Positions 23,504-36,705 of a stretch of DNA of 64,000 nucleotides are shown here, piece after piece. Origin of the DNA: Blastobasis lacticolella. Lineage: Eukaryota > Arthropoda > Insecta > Lepidoptera > Blastobasidae. Each line of letters starts with the position of its first letter. The first letter of the stretch is position 1. The notes below the pieces were generated by a model. That model made no database searches. It saw only the letters and a list, made by a program, of their open reading frames with translations, and was not told the origin of the DNA. The stretch lies in NCBI GenBank assembly GCA_905147135.1, contig LR990043.1, positions 4,933,057 to 4,997,056 on the forward strand, written 5' to 3'. The position numbers were made by a program, and so were the translations under genes.

Positions 23504-26500
23504 ACAAAAAATACCTATATGAAATATAAAACAAAAAGTACAATTCGCTATTGTTAAATTGGTGTTAAAGAATAAAGATTGGCAGCATGAAGTATATTCT
23601 AAAAACGCGGGAAAAATACATCTACATGTACTAACAATCAGCAGGTCATCTGCATCGTTTGAAACGACCCACACACAACGACACTTTCAATTTAATTGAA
23701 CAGGGAAGTGGATGAAATACTGTGTACGTCATAATGGAGTAAGGCACTTGAACCGTGCCACTCTATGTCAGTATTTGACCCACTTCCTGGTATTCGATTG
23801 ATTATTCGGGTCGGTATTACAATTATTTCGGGAACTGTATAACCAGAGAGGTTGACAGGCTTGTCAGTCAGGATGGCTTTTTAATGATGACCGGCTAAAG
23901 ATTTCAGGATACACTTTCACTTGCCTATCTCTAATAAGTTTAGTATATTTTTATTTTGTCGCTAAAGCCGAATAGTAGGGGAACAGGGAATGATTTCAGT
24001 ATTTCAAGTTCTATAACATATCTACACATATCCTATACTGGTTGCTTAACATTATAACATTCACGGAGTGCTTGATAATCATGTGATAGCAGAAAATAAG
24101 ACTATCACATTTGTGACTTAGAAATCTGATATTTAATGTCTTTGTCTGTAGTAGATCCCGTGTGTGTGTAAGACATTCACTCTAAGGCACACGCAGTGAG
24201 AATTAGTTTCATCAGCGACTTCATGTATGAGAAATCTGTTTTTAAATTATGATTTTTCATACAATTACTGCTACAGCTGAAGTCGCATGATGGGCGTAAC
24301 ATCACGTACGTCACAGCACGTAAGCCCAATCTGATGCCAGCTTAACGATTCATCTCTTTAAGCAGCTTCAAAGTTTATCACGATTCAGCAGTTTGAGGAC
24401 ACTTCACAAAGTAACAGCATGAAAAACAATGCGGAAATCGGCGCTAGAATGGTCCCCAATAGTCCCCATATTTTCTACTCAGTGTGAGAACGTTATATAG
24501 ATGTTTGTAAGTACAGTAATAAATTTATCGACGAACTTCTCAATGTACGATAAATCATTTGCTCTTTGGTAGGGGAGCGGGAAACATTGTTTTGCGGATA
24601 CATCCGATCCGGACAATTTAAGCGGGTAAATTAGTGCATACACTACCTACATATATTATGTTTGTATAATAACGTCAAGCCTCTCTCCCGTAGGGGTAAA
24701 ACTTTCTTTAAAATATCTCCAACGCTTTGGTAAAGTAAAGACTAGCGAAGCGACTGTAGTAACCTTAAAATTTAACACCTAATCTTTCCTCATGAATCAC
24801 TCTATCTATTGGTGGAAATCGAATGAAAATCCGTTTACTAGTTTTTGAGTTTATAGCGAACAGACATTACGTTGGTTGTTTTATTTTGTGGCTATCTATT
24901 TTAGTTTTTAAGAAATCGCCATTTGAAAGTAGGTACTACACAATTTTTATGCTGAAGTAAGGCGCCGCAAGTAGATGGGAAGGAAAAGACAGGTTCACAA
25001 AATAGGTGTTTATTGCTTCATATTCCAAATAATATTAATTAAATAACTATACTAAATTACGCGCTAATACATATTGGTTTCGCAATCGACTTTCATTATG
25101 CCGGCGCATGTGACCTACTTATAACTGCACGTCCACAGACAACAGAATTTAGTTTGAAACAAATAACAGAATTTCTGTCGTTCACCCCCGGGTATTTGAA
25201 AAAGATGACCATCATATATTCAGGTCTAAAATGTAAATAATACATTATAATTCTTATCCATCTATATCTATCTAGAACTTGAATATTTATACCCAGGGGT
25301 ATTCCCGCGCCTTCGCTCGCAAAGATTAAGAAAATTCATCTAACGATATTTCTAACGCATAATCATAATTCGGCTCCTGTAGCCTCTGTTTACCTTAGTA
25401 GATATTACTATAAAAACATTTCCACAACCTACAATGTTGTTATCCCAGTACCGATATCAAAGTTATAAACTACGTTTTCTGAAAACATGTTAAATTATTC
25501 AAAACGCTTGAATTTACTCCGCAGTAACTTTATTGTTAATTTGTGTAGGTATGAGCTATCAGTATAAAGTGAAACTTATAAATTATAAAAATATAAACTT
25601 GGACTAATACTTTATGATTTAATATAAACTAGTGACCCGCCCAGGCTTCGCACGGGTTATAAAATCTAAATATTCTTCATGAAAACTGTATGAAATACTG
25701 TTCAGAGTTTTTGAGTTATTGCGAACAGACAGAGAGACAGACGCGGCGTGGGACTTTATTTTATAATATAATGTAGTGACTTGTAAACCAGCATAGTTTA
25801 CAAGTTTTCAACCAAAGACAGTAGTTTCAGCCTGATAAAATTAGGCTTAATAAGGTTTCCCGAAACTTATGATTACCACAAATTTTTTTTTTCAGCTGCA
25901 CTCAGCAGTCCATTTTCATTTTCTGGCTTGGTAGGTAGCTATAAATGGGTATCTATCTATAGGTAGTATCGAACTAGGTAGAAGGTACACGGACTTTGTT
26001 AAAATTGAAAACTTCTCTCATTAAAAACTAATTACAAACGTTCCACCAGCTCTTTCGGGACATCTGCTTTATTTTAATTAATCGCTCGTTTTGACGTTGT
26101 TGGCCCAATATCGGCTACCTTCATACTTCCTCGAATTAAACCCTGATCGAGATGTTAATGGTTTTGAGTTGGTGTACAGAGTTAAACGGTAGGAAGATAG
26201 AGTACCTACTTATTATGTGGAAAACGTTTATATTTCTGGCTTTAATTTAAACATCTTTGGTGCCCTGTTTAAAGTACTCGAACATTGGTACCGATTAATA
26301 GACCAATGCCGGTAATTTAAGATAGGAAGTTAAAATGTATTTGTCACCGTAAGATTGTTAACAGTAATTTTATAATCGTACGTAATCGAAAAATTGTGCA
26401 TTGTTGAGTCCCACCTTTATTACAACACAAACCTTACCTAACTGAATTTAAACCTGCCTAACGTCGACTAACGTAACGAAAAGTAATGCGTCTTATTATA

Positions 26501-26751
26501 ATTGAGGAGCTTTCGAACAAAACGGTATAATTACGCTTCTAGTCCAAAAACGTTTTTTTAAATCGTAGGTTTTAGGCCCGGTGAATACGAACCTCAACTC
26601 ATTACCAATCGAACCCCCTAAAATTGTGTACAATTGTATTGAGAGTTCGTGGTTTCGATCATAAAGACATCATTACTATGTAATTATACAATTTTCGATC
26701 GAAACCATTTCAGTGTTTCACTGCTCCTTTAAAATATAATTTCATGTAATT
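23504..26751. other. No gene recognised; two repeat D copies
   Basis: 24660-24895 and 25625-25785 are copies of repeat D in opposite orientations: TTCCTCATGAATCACTCTAT in the first, and CGAACAGACAGAGAGACAGA with CGCGGCGTGGGACTTTATTT in the second. The other 2.8 kb is AT-rich, without recognised proteins or RNAs. Confidence 0.4.
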
Positions 26752-27422
26752 ATACCGTTTTGTTGGTGTGGCCGTGTGGTGTCCGGCAGAGTAGAATAGC
26801 ACCAACCCCTACACACGTGGGTATCGTACATGTCGACTAATTTTCGAGGTAAAAGGATCTAGAGTCTCCGTAGCAGCGTTTACCATTGTTATATTTATGT
26901 CGCAGCCGGATGGTTAAATTAGCCGGTTAACTAAACGGCTAGCTTTTTGAGCAATTATTTAGTTGAAAATTTGCCAGTTTCATAAGATTTTAAAGTGATG
27001 TTGAAAGATCGATATTGCCTCGAGTTTACGCAGCTCTTTCACACATTGTTCCAATGCTAACCTACCCACAATAACTTCAAAGTATAATAATAGTTTGCAT
27101 TAGGTTTCCATTCGGTTAGTTTAGGTTAGCATTATGACAATGAATGGGAGAGCTCCGTAAACTCGAGGCAATATCGTTCATTAGACTTTACTTTCAAAGT
27201 TCATGAATTTGGCCAATTTTCAATTAAATAACTGCTTAAATAGCTAGCCGTTTAATTAACCGGCTAATTTAACCATTTGGCTGCGCCATTTATACCACTG
27301 CGATCTCCAACCCGCCTGCCTAGCGTGGAGATTATGGCAATAACCTCCCCTTCGTGGGAGAGGCCCTAAGTCCTGCAGTGGACTATTATGGGCTGTGATG
27401 ATGATGATGATACCGTTTTGTT
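26752..27422 (+). mobile_element. SINE-B split by a MITE, 13-bp TSD
   Basis: SINE-B body 26765-27409, of which 26894-27292 is a later insertion. ATACCGTTTTGTT is duplicated at 26752-26764 and 27410-27422. The right half has CCAACCCGCCTGCCTAGCG and ends in the extended tail GTGATGATGATGAT. Confidence 0.92.
26894..27292. mobile_element. 391-bp palindromic MITE, TGTCGCAG family, TSD TTTA
   Basis: The element is 26898-27288. The ends TGTCGCAGCCGGATGG and the complement of CCATTTGGCTGCGCCA form inverted repeats that extend for about 55 bp with few mismatches. An inner pair (ATTGCCTCGAGTTTACG and CGTAAACTCGAGGCAAT) makes most of the element a foldback. TTTA is duplicated at 26894-26897 and 27289-27292, and excision in silico restores the SINE-B sequence ATATTTA plus CACTGCG. 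It shares its termini and 4-bp duplication length with the element at 2024. Confidence 0.9.
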
Positions 27423-28899
27423 CGCCAGCTCCTCAGTTTACAATATTTCTATAGTTTACAATCTAATGTTTTTGACTATGTTATGTTACATTATAAACAG
27501 TTTTCCTATCCGGTGACATATAAAAAAAAAAAAAAATATATTTATGTTCATAGGTACCTATAGGTATTAAACAATAGAGGTTATAAATTAAATATTCATG
27601 CGTAAGTATTTTATAATCTTTGTTATAGTCACGATGATCCTGTGACAAGCTGGAAGTGAGACGTTCAGGTTTTTCTATAACCTTCACATTTGCCTCCGCC
27701 TTTGCCTTCTGCAGAAGGGTTGGCGCTATAATATATGACACATGTAGTCACAAACATTACCTATCTAAGTAAAGCTGCGTTACTATGCATCCTCACAGTA
27801 CGCACTGCGTTTAATACAGCTCTATGATTGGTCAATTTGACGAACGCATAGTGTCGATCGCCCCTCAAGTATTAAAAACCCTGTGCGTTCGCGCGCACTG
27901 TAAGACCTAATAATAAAGTTTCAGAATACGGATGCAGAACCTCATCAAAGCAGTCACAGCTCAAACAAAACTCGGAAGCAGACAGCGCAATAAAGGACGG
28001 CAGGGCGACGCACGTGGTGTTGGGCGACGGCGTTATGAAAAAACTTTATTGGCCTCCTTTTGTAATAAGTTAGGACGCTAATAAGGTCAGCTCAACTGGG
28101 TTAAGACTCTGCTGCTTCCCTACACATTATAAAGAATCTTATAAAGTAGACATTTGGCCACCAGTTTTTGAGTGGGCGAAATGTCACTTTACTTGTTTAT
28201 CTTTACGACTTTACCTCCTAGAGATGTTTTCGGTGTAAAAATGCGGCTTTAATTTTCAATGACCTGCGGTTCTGCAGTTTTATTAACCTAGGTAATACTA
28301 GGTATGAGTACTAGATGGTATGAGCGACAGGTACTGCTCTCCCGAGAGAGGGTTATTTAACAGTCCCTTGCCCTTCCCACAATAAAAAAGAAACAAACAC
28401 GTCATTTTATTTGGATAATTTGTATAGCTTAATTCAATTTAATGCATGATTATATTTGATTGATCAGAGGATTGTGTAAACAATATTGGGCAACATTTTC
28501 CCATTTACAAGTTTTTACTATAATAGCGTTTGTAACTTATAGTTTGTACTTATTACAATACAAATTCCGAAAATTTTTTCCTATTCTTCATTAGAATCTC
28601 CCTCAGACTTAGACGAATACCATATAGCGATTTTTATTTAAATAAATATTCTCCTATTGTACAAAACTTTGTGTAAATAGTTAAAGTAGGTATACTTGAT
28701 TGTGCTCTGCCTGAAATAGTAGCCCTAATATTGTCAGTCAGACGGGCATTAATAAGAAAGAACTTAATTTATTTTTCTAGTAACATTTGGGAAATGTTTT
28801 TCTGGCTGGCTGTAAGGGTTTCAGAATTATTTTTCCTATCTGTGGAAAACGGTGGTGGTTACACAATGAGTAAATTATTGACAATATTGTTAAAATATG
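27423..28899. other. No gene recognised
   Basis: AT-rich DNA with short random frames. A patch around 27840-28030 has GTTCGCGCGCACTGTAAG and GACGGCAGGGCGACGCACG but shows no interpretable structure. Confidence 0.3.
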
Positions 28900-29179
28900 T
28901 TTCGTAATTGGCCGTGTGGTGACCAGCAGAGTAGAATAGCACCAACCCCTTACGCTCATGGGTGTCGTACAAGGCGACTAATGTTTTCGAGGCAAAAGAT
29001 CAAAAGTCTCCGTAGTCTGAAAAATGGGCAGCAGCATTTTCCATTGTTATATTTAAACACTGCGATCTCCAACCCGCCTGCCAAGCGTGGAGATTATGGC
29101 AATAACCTCCCCTTTTGTGGGAGAGGCCCTAAGTCCTGCAGTGGACTATTACGGGCTGTGATGATGATGTTGCGTAATT
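28900..29179 (+). mobile_element. SINE-B, full length
   Basis: It runs from about 28910 (GCCGTGTGGTGACCAGC) to 29169 (GCTGTGATGATGATG). The flanks TTTCGTAATTG and TTGCGTAATTG form a target duplication with one mismatch. It is close to the family consensus. Confidence 0.88.
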
Positions 29180-29794
29180 GTTTGTTTCTCCAAATAAAGA
29201 AAAAAATAAAAATAATATGATAACCTAAATAAGTGGGTAGGTTGAGGTGAGCACCCAGTCGCAGCGTGGTTGGCAAAATGTTCGGGATGAGAAAGGATAA
29301 AGAAGTTCCAAACTAGAAAAGTTTATATTTAAGGCCGCCTCCGATGGGAGTGTATACTTGAGATAAGTAGCTTGTTTGTTTCTTTCTTTTTATCTTTTAA
29401 GCTCGGTACGATTACTCTGTCCTTCGATTATGGGCTTAGCGGCCATCAGAAAGTAAGTATTTGGTAACAATAGGAGCCGATCAATTGCCATAGCCTATGA
29501 TGCGATGATTTAAGGAACGATACGTGGCTTTGGTTTAAGGCTCCATATTTTCGCGTTTAGGTTCTCAATCGGTTCTTTAAGTATTTATTTAGTTTTTACG
29601 TGACCTATAGTGTAGGTAGGTGCCTATTAGGTGGCATGGAGTGGCGTCTTTTGGTCAAGGAAGCCAAGATCCTCTTTGGGTCGCAAAATTAAACACTGTA
29701 ATTAATGTAAACACTTGCTCACGGTACAGTTATCTGACATAGTATTCATTGCCGTTTTCACTTAATTTAGGAATCAGCTAAGCTTTTTAGGTTT
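29180..29794. other. No feature recognised
   Basis: Mixed AT-rich sequence with no supported gene or repeat. Confidence 0.3.
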
Positions 29795-30010
29795 ATTTTT
29801 TTTATACCACTAAGGTGGCAAACAAGCTTGCCGCCTGCCTGATGGTAAGCAGTCACCGCAGATACAGGACGTTTGCAAAACCAGGGGCATCACCCACAAG
29901 TTGCTGACCCCGTAAAAACATTTTAACTCCTTTCTTGAAGGACTCCATGTTGTACTCTCCAGGTATTTCAATTTGGACGTTGCTGATGGGTAAAAATTAG
30001 TTAAGACGAA
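29795..30010 (-). repeat. LINE C-terminal end and 3' region
   Basis: TATACCACTAAGGTGGCAAA and CTGCCTGATGGTAAGCAGTC form the 3' region. To the right, the minus strand reads a YSPGE-like, then MESFKKGVKMF-like, C-terminal end of ORF2. Plus-strand equivalents are at 51030 and 62440. Confidence 0.6.
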
Positions 30011-32450
30011 ACTTAGGCGATTTCTAAGTTTAGTGACAAGGCCATCAATGTGATTTTAAAGACGTTTCATGTCAAAAAGCCTAAGCGTTCACAGGACAAA
30101 TGGACCGGCGGCCCTCGTTGGGTGACTATCATTCTTGTTTAGCGGCTGACAGGTGGATTTTCCGGAAAAAATAGAAGTGTCCACGGCTCAAATAACCCTA
30201 TATGTTTCGGGTGGACTGAGATGTGGAGGAGGGAGGGAATAAGTGTCTTTGTAGTGTGACATGCGTTCATAAGTTATGACAACTTAGATAAAAAGGGTTG
30301 GCACGCGAGTTGGCATGGAACATCGATATTTCGATACATTTGTATGCATCTACTTGTCGATAATTAGACGACTTGTTCGTTAGAAAACGAGTAACAAATA
30401 CTTAGGTTTATTTAAATTATTGCTATTCTTTTAATAAAAGTTTGATATATGTTGATAGTATTTGAAGGAACCGAAATATTTCCATAGAGAACCTATTTAC
30501 TTACTTAGTAAAGTCTCTTGGCCAGCGGGGTTATTGTCTAACTCAGTTGGCAACTTAATTTGACATTAGATAATTCTTTACTACGTCATCTACGTTTGCC
30601 ACTGGCTGTAGCGTCTACGAAATTAGAGTAGTGTAAGATTATTATATGTCAAATTCTGTTGTCCACTGAGATAGCCAATAGCCATGCAGAGAGACAACTG
30701 TGTACTACAGCCAAAAATAAAGAAATGGCTTAGCGGATAAGGAGTTATAGTATACATACTTAACGTCACCCTTTTTCTCTATAGAGGTAGGCAGAGCCAC
30801 ATTATTCCTGTTGCTACGGTCCTGATAAATCACTCTCATTATTTCCACATTCATCAACCTTTACATACATGGAACACGTTTCCTGCGAATGTGTTCCCTG
30901 ACAGGCATGCTCCATCTTCGGCGTGTCGTTACTATCCACCAGGTGATATGGCGGGCAAAAACCCACTCTTGACCTGATCATGTTAACGAAAGTGAGACAT
31001 AGCAACAGCGCACAAAAGATTTCCCACCCCGAACGATGTACGACTATAAGAGTTAGTATCAATTTATCTATATATACCCGACATTGCGTCCCGTCGGTTA
31101 TCATTCGACGCGTCCCACGTAATATGTAATATTTATCCCCCACATAAGTGGAGGCGAAGTTATTAGGAGTTTAGATATAACGGGAATTACTGGAGCCGCG
31201 TTAATTATAACTTTTAATGGCCCCCGGAACAAAACTCGTTAATCGAGGGAATTGATAATTGAATGCCTCGTGTTGGCATCATTATTTCGCTTTCGTCTTC
31301 TTTTATTGTCGCTCATGAGGCTCCGATGGTAATTGTCTCGTTTGTTTTGTTCCCTGTCCTGACGCACGGCTGTTTTTGGGAAGCTACTTGTGTTTCTTTT
31401 CTCTAGAGTTCTCTTTTTAATGGTGGTGCCACGGAGTTGAATAAAATACGGATGGATGTTGTTTAAAACACGAATGAAGCATAAAAATGGCCGCCCATTT
31501 ATGTGTGTGCTTTGAGACAGTCATTGGCGAGACAGCGCGTTACAAAATTAAACAAAATGGCGGTGGATTACCAGACTGGTAATCCACTGGTGTATGTGTG
31601 TGTGTAGGTAATGTTTAACCAAAAAATATATTCTCAATAAATTGTCGTATCTTGCATGTTTCACTTCTCTTTAGTGTTGAATGGTCGTATTTTCTTTAGG
31701 TCCGTCGGTGGTGTATTAAACTAAATTACAATATTGGAATAAGCTCCTTGTCGATAGGTTGAACTTTAACATGATTCGTGCTAAAAGTTACGTCAAATAG
31801 ACAAATTATTATGCAGACGATACAGGCAATGAATCTGCGCGACCAGCTTATCACTAAAATTAACCTATTTATCTATACCTACCTAAAATCGACCCTATTT
31901 TTGTCATATTAAACCATACGTCAAATCAACTAGAAACAACACGGTTACTTTATCACGCTATCGATTGCTCATGGCGAACGTTCGCCATATCATCGCCACC
32001 ATGTGTTATGGGACAAAAACGGGTGGTAGGTATTATAGTCCAATTTGACGTATCGCATCGCATTAGGAGGAGGCTTGTGGCTAGCAGCGCTATATTGAGA
32101 AACACATCTATCATCCCAGCGACTTAACGACAGGGCCGTACTCGGGATCGTGGGCTTACAACGGGCCCTCAGGTTGCATGTCTTTTTTAAATAAAATTAT
32201 ACATCGAAATCAGTGTCTCTTCTGTATAAGATGACATCCGTTCTAAATAGTATTAAGACAGTAAAGGCCAGTGCCCGATATTGGCGCCTTTTTTATTTCG
32301 GTGTTACGCTGACTGAATATACATTTTTAAGTTAAAAATGATGTTTTCAAAATTATTATGATAATAAAACCTATAAGCTCAGTCTGAACTGAGTTATAGG
32401 TTAAGAATGATGATAAATAAGATGTGTTTCTATCGTTTATTATTATATTA
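30011..32450. other. No gene recognised; possible conserved non-coding DNA
   Basis: 30780-30970 contains LINE C-terminal debris (GACAGGCATGCTCCATCTTC), and a related piece recurs at 42125-42235. 31140-31400 is repeat-free and has several TTAATTA or TAATTG cores near GCCCCCGGAACAAAACTCG, which resembles non-coding regulatory DNA. No coding evidence was found. Confidence 0.35.
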
Positions 32451-32812
32451 GACGGGGCTTGCACGCGACTTAGAGCGGTTAGAGTATACGACTCGTAAGC
32501 CAGAAGTCCCGGGTTCGCATCCCGCTCCGGCCATGTACCAATGACTATTTTCTGAGTTATGTACATTAGTTGAATACTAACCGATGCTCTTACGGTGAGG
32601 GAACACGTCGTGATGAAACGTGCACATTCAGGCGACTGGATGTGTAACCATGATAAAATCTGGTCAGGTTCCCCTGGTAGCAGGGTCATGGAGGTCAGAT
32701 GGCAGTCGCTTCACATGTAATTACCTGCCAAATCCTGGATCATAGTCAAGGCGGACCCCGAGCCCTCGTGCGCGAGAGCACGACCGAGACATTAACGTAA
32801 AGATGATTATTT
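32451..32812 (+). mobile_element. SINE-A, full-length reference copy
   Basis: The head is tRNA-like: GACTTAGAGCGGTTAGAGTA (A-box region) and GGGTTCGCATCCCG (B box, 32511-32524), both needed for internal pol III transcription. The body holds TGAGTTATGTACATTAGTTG and AGGTTCCCCTGGTAGCAGGG. The 3' end GCGCGAGAGCACGACCGAG leads to an AAGATGATTAT tail. Eight other copies in the window fit this layout. Confidence 0.9.
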
Positions 32813-35800
32813 TTATAGTTAAAATATATGACGAAGACAATGAGTGACTTCGGATAGGTTTATTTAAGTCTCTAGTGTAACTAAAGTAGTTAAAAAGTAA
32901 CTTTACAAAGTAAAAATAATGATAGAAACAGATCATATGATTTAAACTTCTACATCTGTAACTCAGTTTAGACTGTCGTAATATGTTTCGTTTGATACAT
33001 AATTTTAAACAAAAAAGAAACAGATTTGGTTAATGTAACAGCGAAATAAAAAAGGCGCCAACTCTAGACGTTGCCGTAAGGACTATATAATCATGATATT
33101 TACATGAGCCAGCACGATTAAATAAAATGGAGCCCAAAACTCACCTTAAACCGTATCTGGTGTCCAGGAATTATTAACGCGGGCGAGAATGTTCCCTCAA
33201 TATTGCGAAATGGTAGACAATACGCGGAAAACCGGCAGAAAATCACGTGTAATTGTATGGCGTCTCATGAATGGAGCTCGCAATAGGTAGTTTAATTTTG
33301 TGCTTGACAAGGCAACATAATAATATCATAATTATTAATATCCTGTTGAAATATACACTTAGGTGTAGGTAAGGAATATTAGGGTAAATGTGTTGTCGAG
33401 TGGAAACTACGATAGGCAAACTAAGTGTAGGATGCTGGTGTTAGAATATTATTATATTATCTGTGCTGGTGTGTAGAAAACGATTGGCAGTGACTTGATG
33501 CGCAAAATTGAGTCTGGCAGTGGATTTCAGTAAATTATGTAATTATAGGCCAATAACAGGTCCTCGCTAGTAACCTAACGCTAAAGTCATATGATTTTGC
33601 CATTGCCATAGGACCATGATGATTAAGATTTCGAGCTTTGGATGCGTCAAAGCACACTAGCATCCAGACCCAGAACAGAAATTTATATTTCAGTGACGAA
33701 TCACTATAATATCTCCTGCTGATCCAATAAAACCTGAACCTCTTTCTAAAATTCACAGGTGCATAGTAAGTGCATACAAACACAAAAAATATCAAAAAAT
33801 TTCACACTAAAAAATCAAGGGTGACACTTAAAAATGCCTACGCTACCCTATAATTAAACAACTTACTAAAACAAAGTACCAACGACCTCCACCTTAATTA
33901 CGTGCTTTGTTAGTAATTGGGCTATTTCATAGAGCCACAAAGTACGTGTATTCAATAAAACCCGGTGGCAAACTACACACGCGACGACTTGGGGTGGTCC
34001 ATAAATTTCCCTAAAATCAATTTGGCCGAGTAAATACCAGATTGGAGCTGGCCGTAAATATAGCTCCTTACAGGCAGTGGGTGGACGGGGCCCCCATTCC
34101 ACACGCGCCGTCCCCATAAGTTTCCCTTATTACGGCCACCTTAGGTTTAGTTGGTATTTAAAGTAGGTTTAATAAACTTTTTTCTTTACTTATTAGGTAA
34201 GAAATTAAATTAGAACTAGAAATTGAAAAATTCCGTTAAAGCTTATCCGTAAATAAAGTTTAAAATAATAATAGCGTGGTGTTCTTTTATTAACAAAATT
34301 AGTAAGTAGTGTCAGGGGTAAAATTAATTGCCCTTTGTACTACCTAAGTACTAGCGGGAGTACCACGGGTAAGTTTTCAATGTACGCAACTGTGGGTGAT
34401 TCATAGAGGAAAAATATATTTGTTAACAGTTGGAAGACGTTCATTGGAACCACCTGCCTACTGATCGGTCTACCAAGTCAGTGCTGGTCTGCTTTACAAG
34501 TCTTTGCAAAATGTACCTATAGTATTCGACATCTTTGCGACAGCGGTGATTGATAATGGTGACGAACAGTTTACAGTGGATCTACTCTGACCATGACATT
34601 GCAATTTCATAGAATATCTACCAGAACAGTTTGTTTCGATCGCGGAAGAAACCGCGGCTACGTAACTGATTTCAATCGACGAAAAGTTGCCCCTGGCCAT
34701 GGACAAGTTTTTAAATTGCTGACGAAATGCTCGAATCCTGTACGTTTTTCATTTCGTATTGAAACGTTAGAAAGCAGATGCACCCAGATGCAAGCAGCTC
34801 CTCTATATTCGGTACGGAATTGAGCCGGCTGGCCTTGCGATGCAAATCTATTGACTAGATTAGACTAAGTTACAGCTTTGAGGAATCAGAATTGGTATTC
34901 TGTTGTTTGGATAGCTTTGAGAAGCAGGAACGAACCATTGCACATCGACAGCTAGGGATGTATGAGGGGATCATGGTCCTGTCAACATTGAATTCAAAAT
35001 CAAACTGGAACAAGGTTTTGCTACAGTATTTGTATTTGTTACTCGCGCACGCCTGAGTTATTTTGTCTTTTTTTTTTTTAAACAAATATTTAAAACCGGC
35101 GAACGGTTAAAAAATATATCCACTTCTAATACAACGGACGCCTTGTGTGTACGACACCCGTCATTGCAGACGGTTCGTATTGTAGAGCGCTTTCACATTT
35201 AGGCGTTTCAGCGCTGCAGCAGCGCGGCTGTCCATGCATTTATGACAGGAACGCGGGTGCAGCGCGATCAAGCCGGGCATTTTTATATTATCTTTGACAC
35301 TGTCTAGCATGCTGTCAAAGAGTACCTAAATAAGCCACGCTACAGCCACTGTAATGTTCCTATAACGCCAATATGATATAAAAGCGCTCATTGTAGTCCC
35401 TAGTAGTATTGTAGTGTTGTATCCATATTATTACCGCAATATTATCTTATCTTACTGCCTGTTCTTTATCAGGATGTTGGTTTTTATTTTAAACTCCCCT
35501 CGAAAAATAAAAGAGTTCTAACTTTGACTTGTGTGTAGGTAGGTATCTGTGGACCTGTGTATGTAAACGGACCAATCTCGATGTAGTTTTATTTATTTGA
35601 AAGCCAGTTTAATCGAGTTGGTTCCTAGTTTTGTTTTATTTAAACCGGTTTCGTAGTTTAGGAAATATTTGAGTATTATAATATAAACTTCGCCAGCGGT
35701 TTTCCGACGTTTGTCCATCGGTCAAGTTAGTCTAATTTCGTATGCAATGTATTCTTTGTTTTTTTTCTTTCATTCACTCATCGTACCCGCCTATAGTCTA

Positions 35801-36185
35801 TTTCACTCCAATAGCTCTAGCAATCGACCTGTCGATGTCACGCGAGTCTCAAGGCATTCATTGCTTTGCCGATACACCCCCTGTTCACCTACACCTAGTC
35901 TGAGTTTCTTTGATATTGCATTCCGATTTATGAATAGAAGAAGATTGCTTTCAAAGCTACAGTCGCTGCGGCACTATCAAAGAATTCCGTCTGAGATGGA
36001 TCACGTAGCTTATTACAGCATCCTCATTAGTACGGTCTCAGGCGGAACGACGGGTTCTGTTTTTAGGGATCCGCGGGTCAATTGAGACAAGAAACGTTAT
36101 TAATATACCTACTTACACCTATACATACATTTTTGATTACATAACATGAGCAATGTTATTAGTAAGTGAAAGCACACTTACGCAA
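32813..36185. other. No gene recognised; candidate non-coding islands
   Basis: 33120-33290 (CACGTG and GGCGAGAATG wording) and 33960-34140 (GGGTGGTCCATAAATTTCCC, GGGTGGACGGGGCCCCCATT) are repeat-free and more balanced in base composition than their surroundings. A small plus-strand frame at 34593-34823 has no recognisable domain. 35180-35290 has a GCGCTGCAGCAGCGC palindrome. Confidence 0.3.
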
Positions 36186-36446
36186 AATAAATAAATATGC
36201 TTGGACTATTCACACAGCGCCATCTAGCCCCAAAATAAGCAAAGCTTGTGTGATAGGTGCTAGAAAACTGATATACTACTTAAATACTTTTAAATACATA
36301 CTTATTATACATATAATACCCAGACCCGTAACAGAAATTAATTGATCATTTAAATTTCTGTTCAGCCGGGAATCGAACTCGGAACCTCTGCGTGGCAAAA
36401 CGGCATGTTAATCAACTAAACCACTGAGATCATAAGGCAGTCGTAT
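36186..36446 (-). mobile_element. SINE-C, full length, reverse
   Basis: The tail AAATAAATAAATATGC is at the left, followed by CACACAGCGCCATCTAGCCC and AGACCCGTAACAGAAATTAA. The reverse B box GGGAATCGAACTCGGAACC lies at 36369-36387. Confidence 0.88.
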
Positions 36447-36555
36447 AAGCCAGTATAGACGCTAAGATGATGATCATTTTTTTTATATTATCGATTGGCT
36501 TGCATTTGAACTCAACTCACCTTGAATTGAAATGTGTCGGACGTCAGAAGGGGGA

Positions 36556-36705
36556 ATTTATGTATGTATGTATTTAAAAAGTATTTCAGTAGTATATACG
36601 TTATCTAGCACCCATAGTACGCTAAGCTTAAGCTTTGCTTAGTTTAAGGCTAGATGGCGCTGTGTGAATTTGTACACGAATATTTATTATTATTAATTTA
36701 TTTCC
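36556..36705 (+). mobile_element. SINE-C 3' fragment
   Basis: ATCTAGCACCCATAGTACG and GGCTAGATGGCGCTGTGTG are followed by an ATTATTATT tail. The head is absent. Confidence 0.85.

Noticed and set aside
32451..32540. tRNA gene at the head of SINE-A
   Set aside because: A- and B-box-like words are present, but the cloverleaf is not complete and the sequence continues into the SINE body found in nine places.
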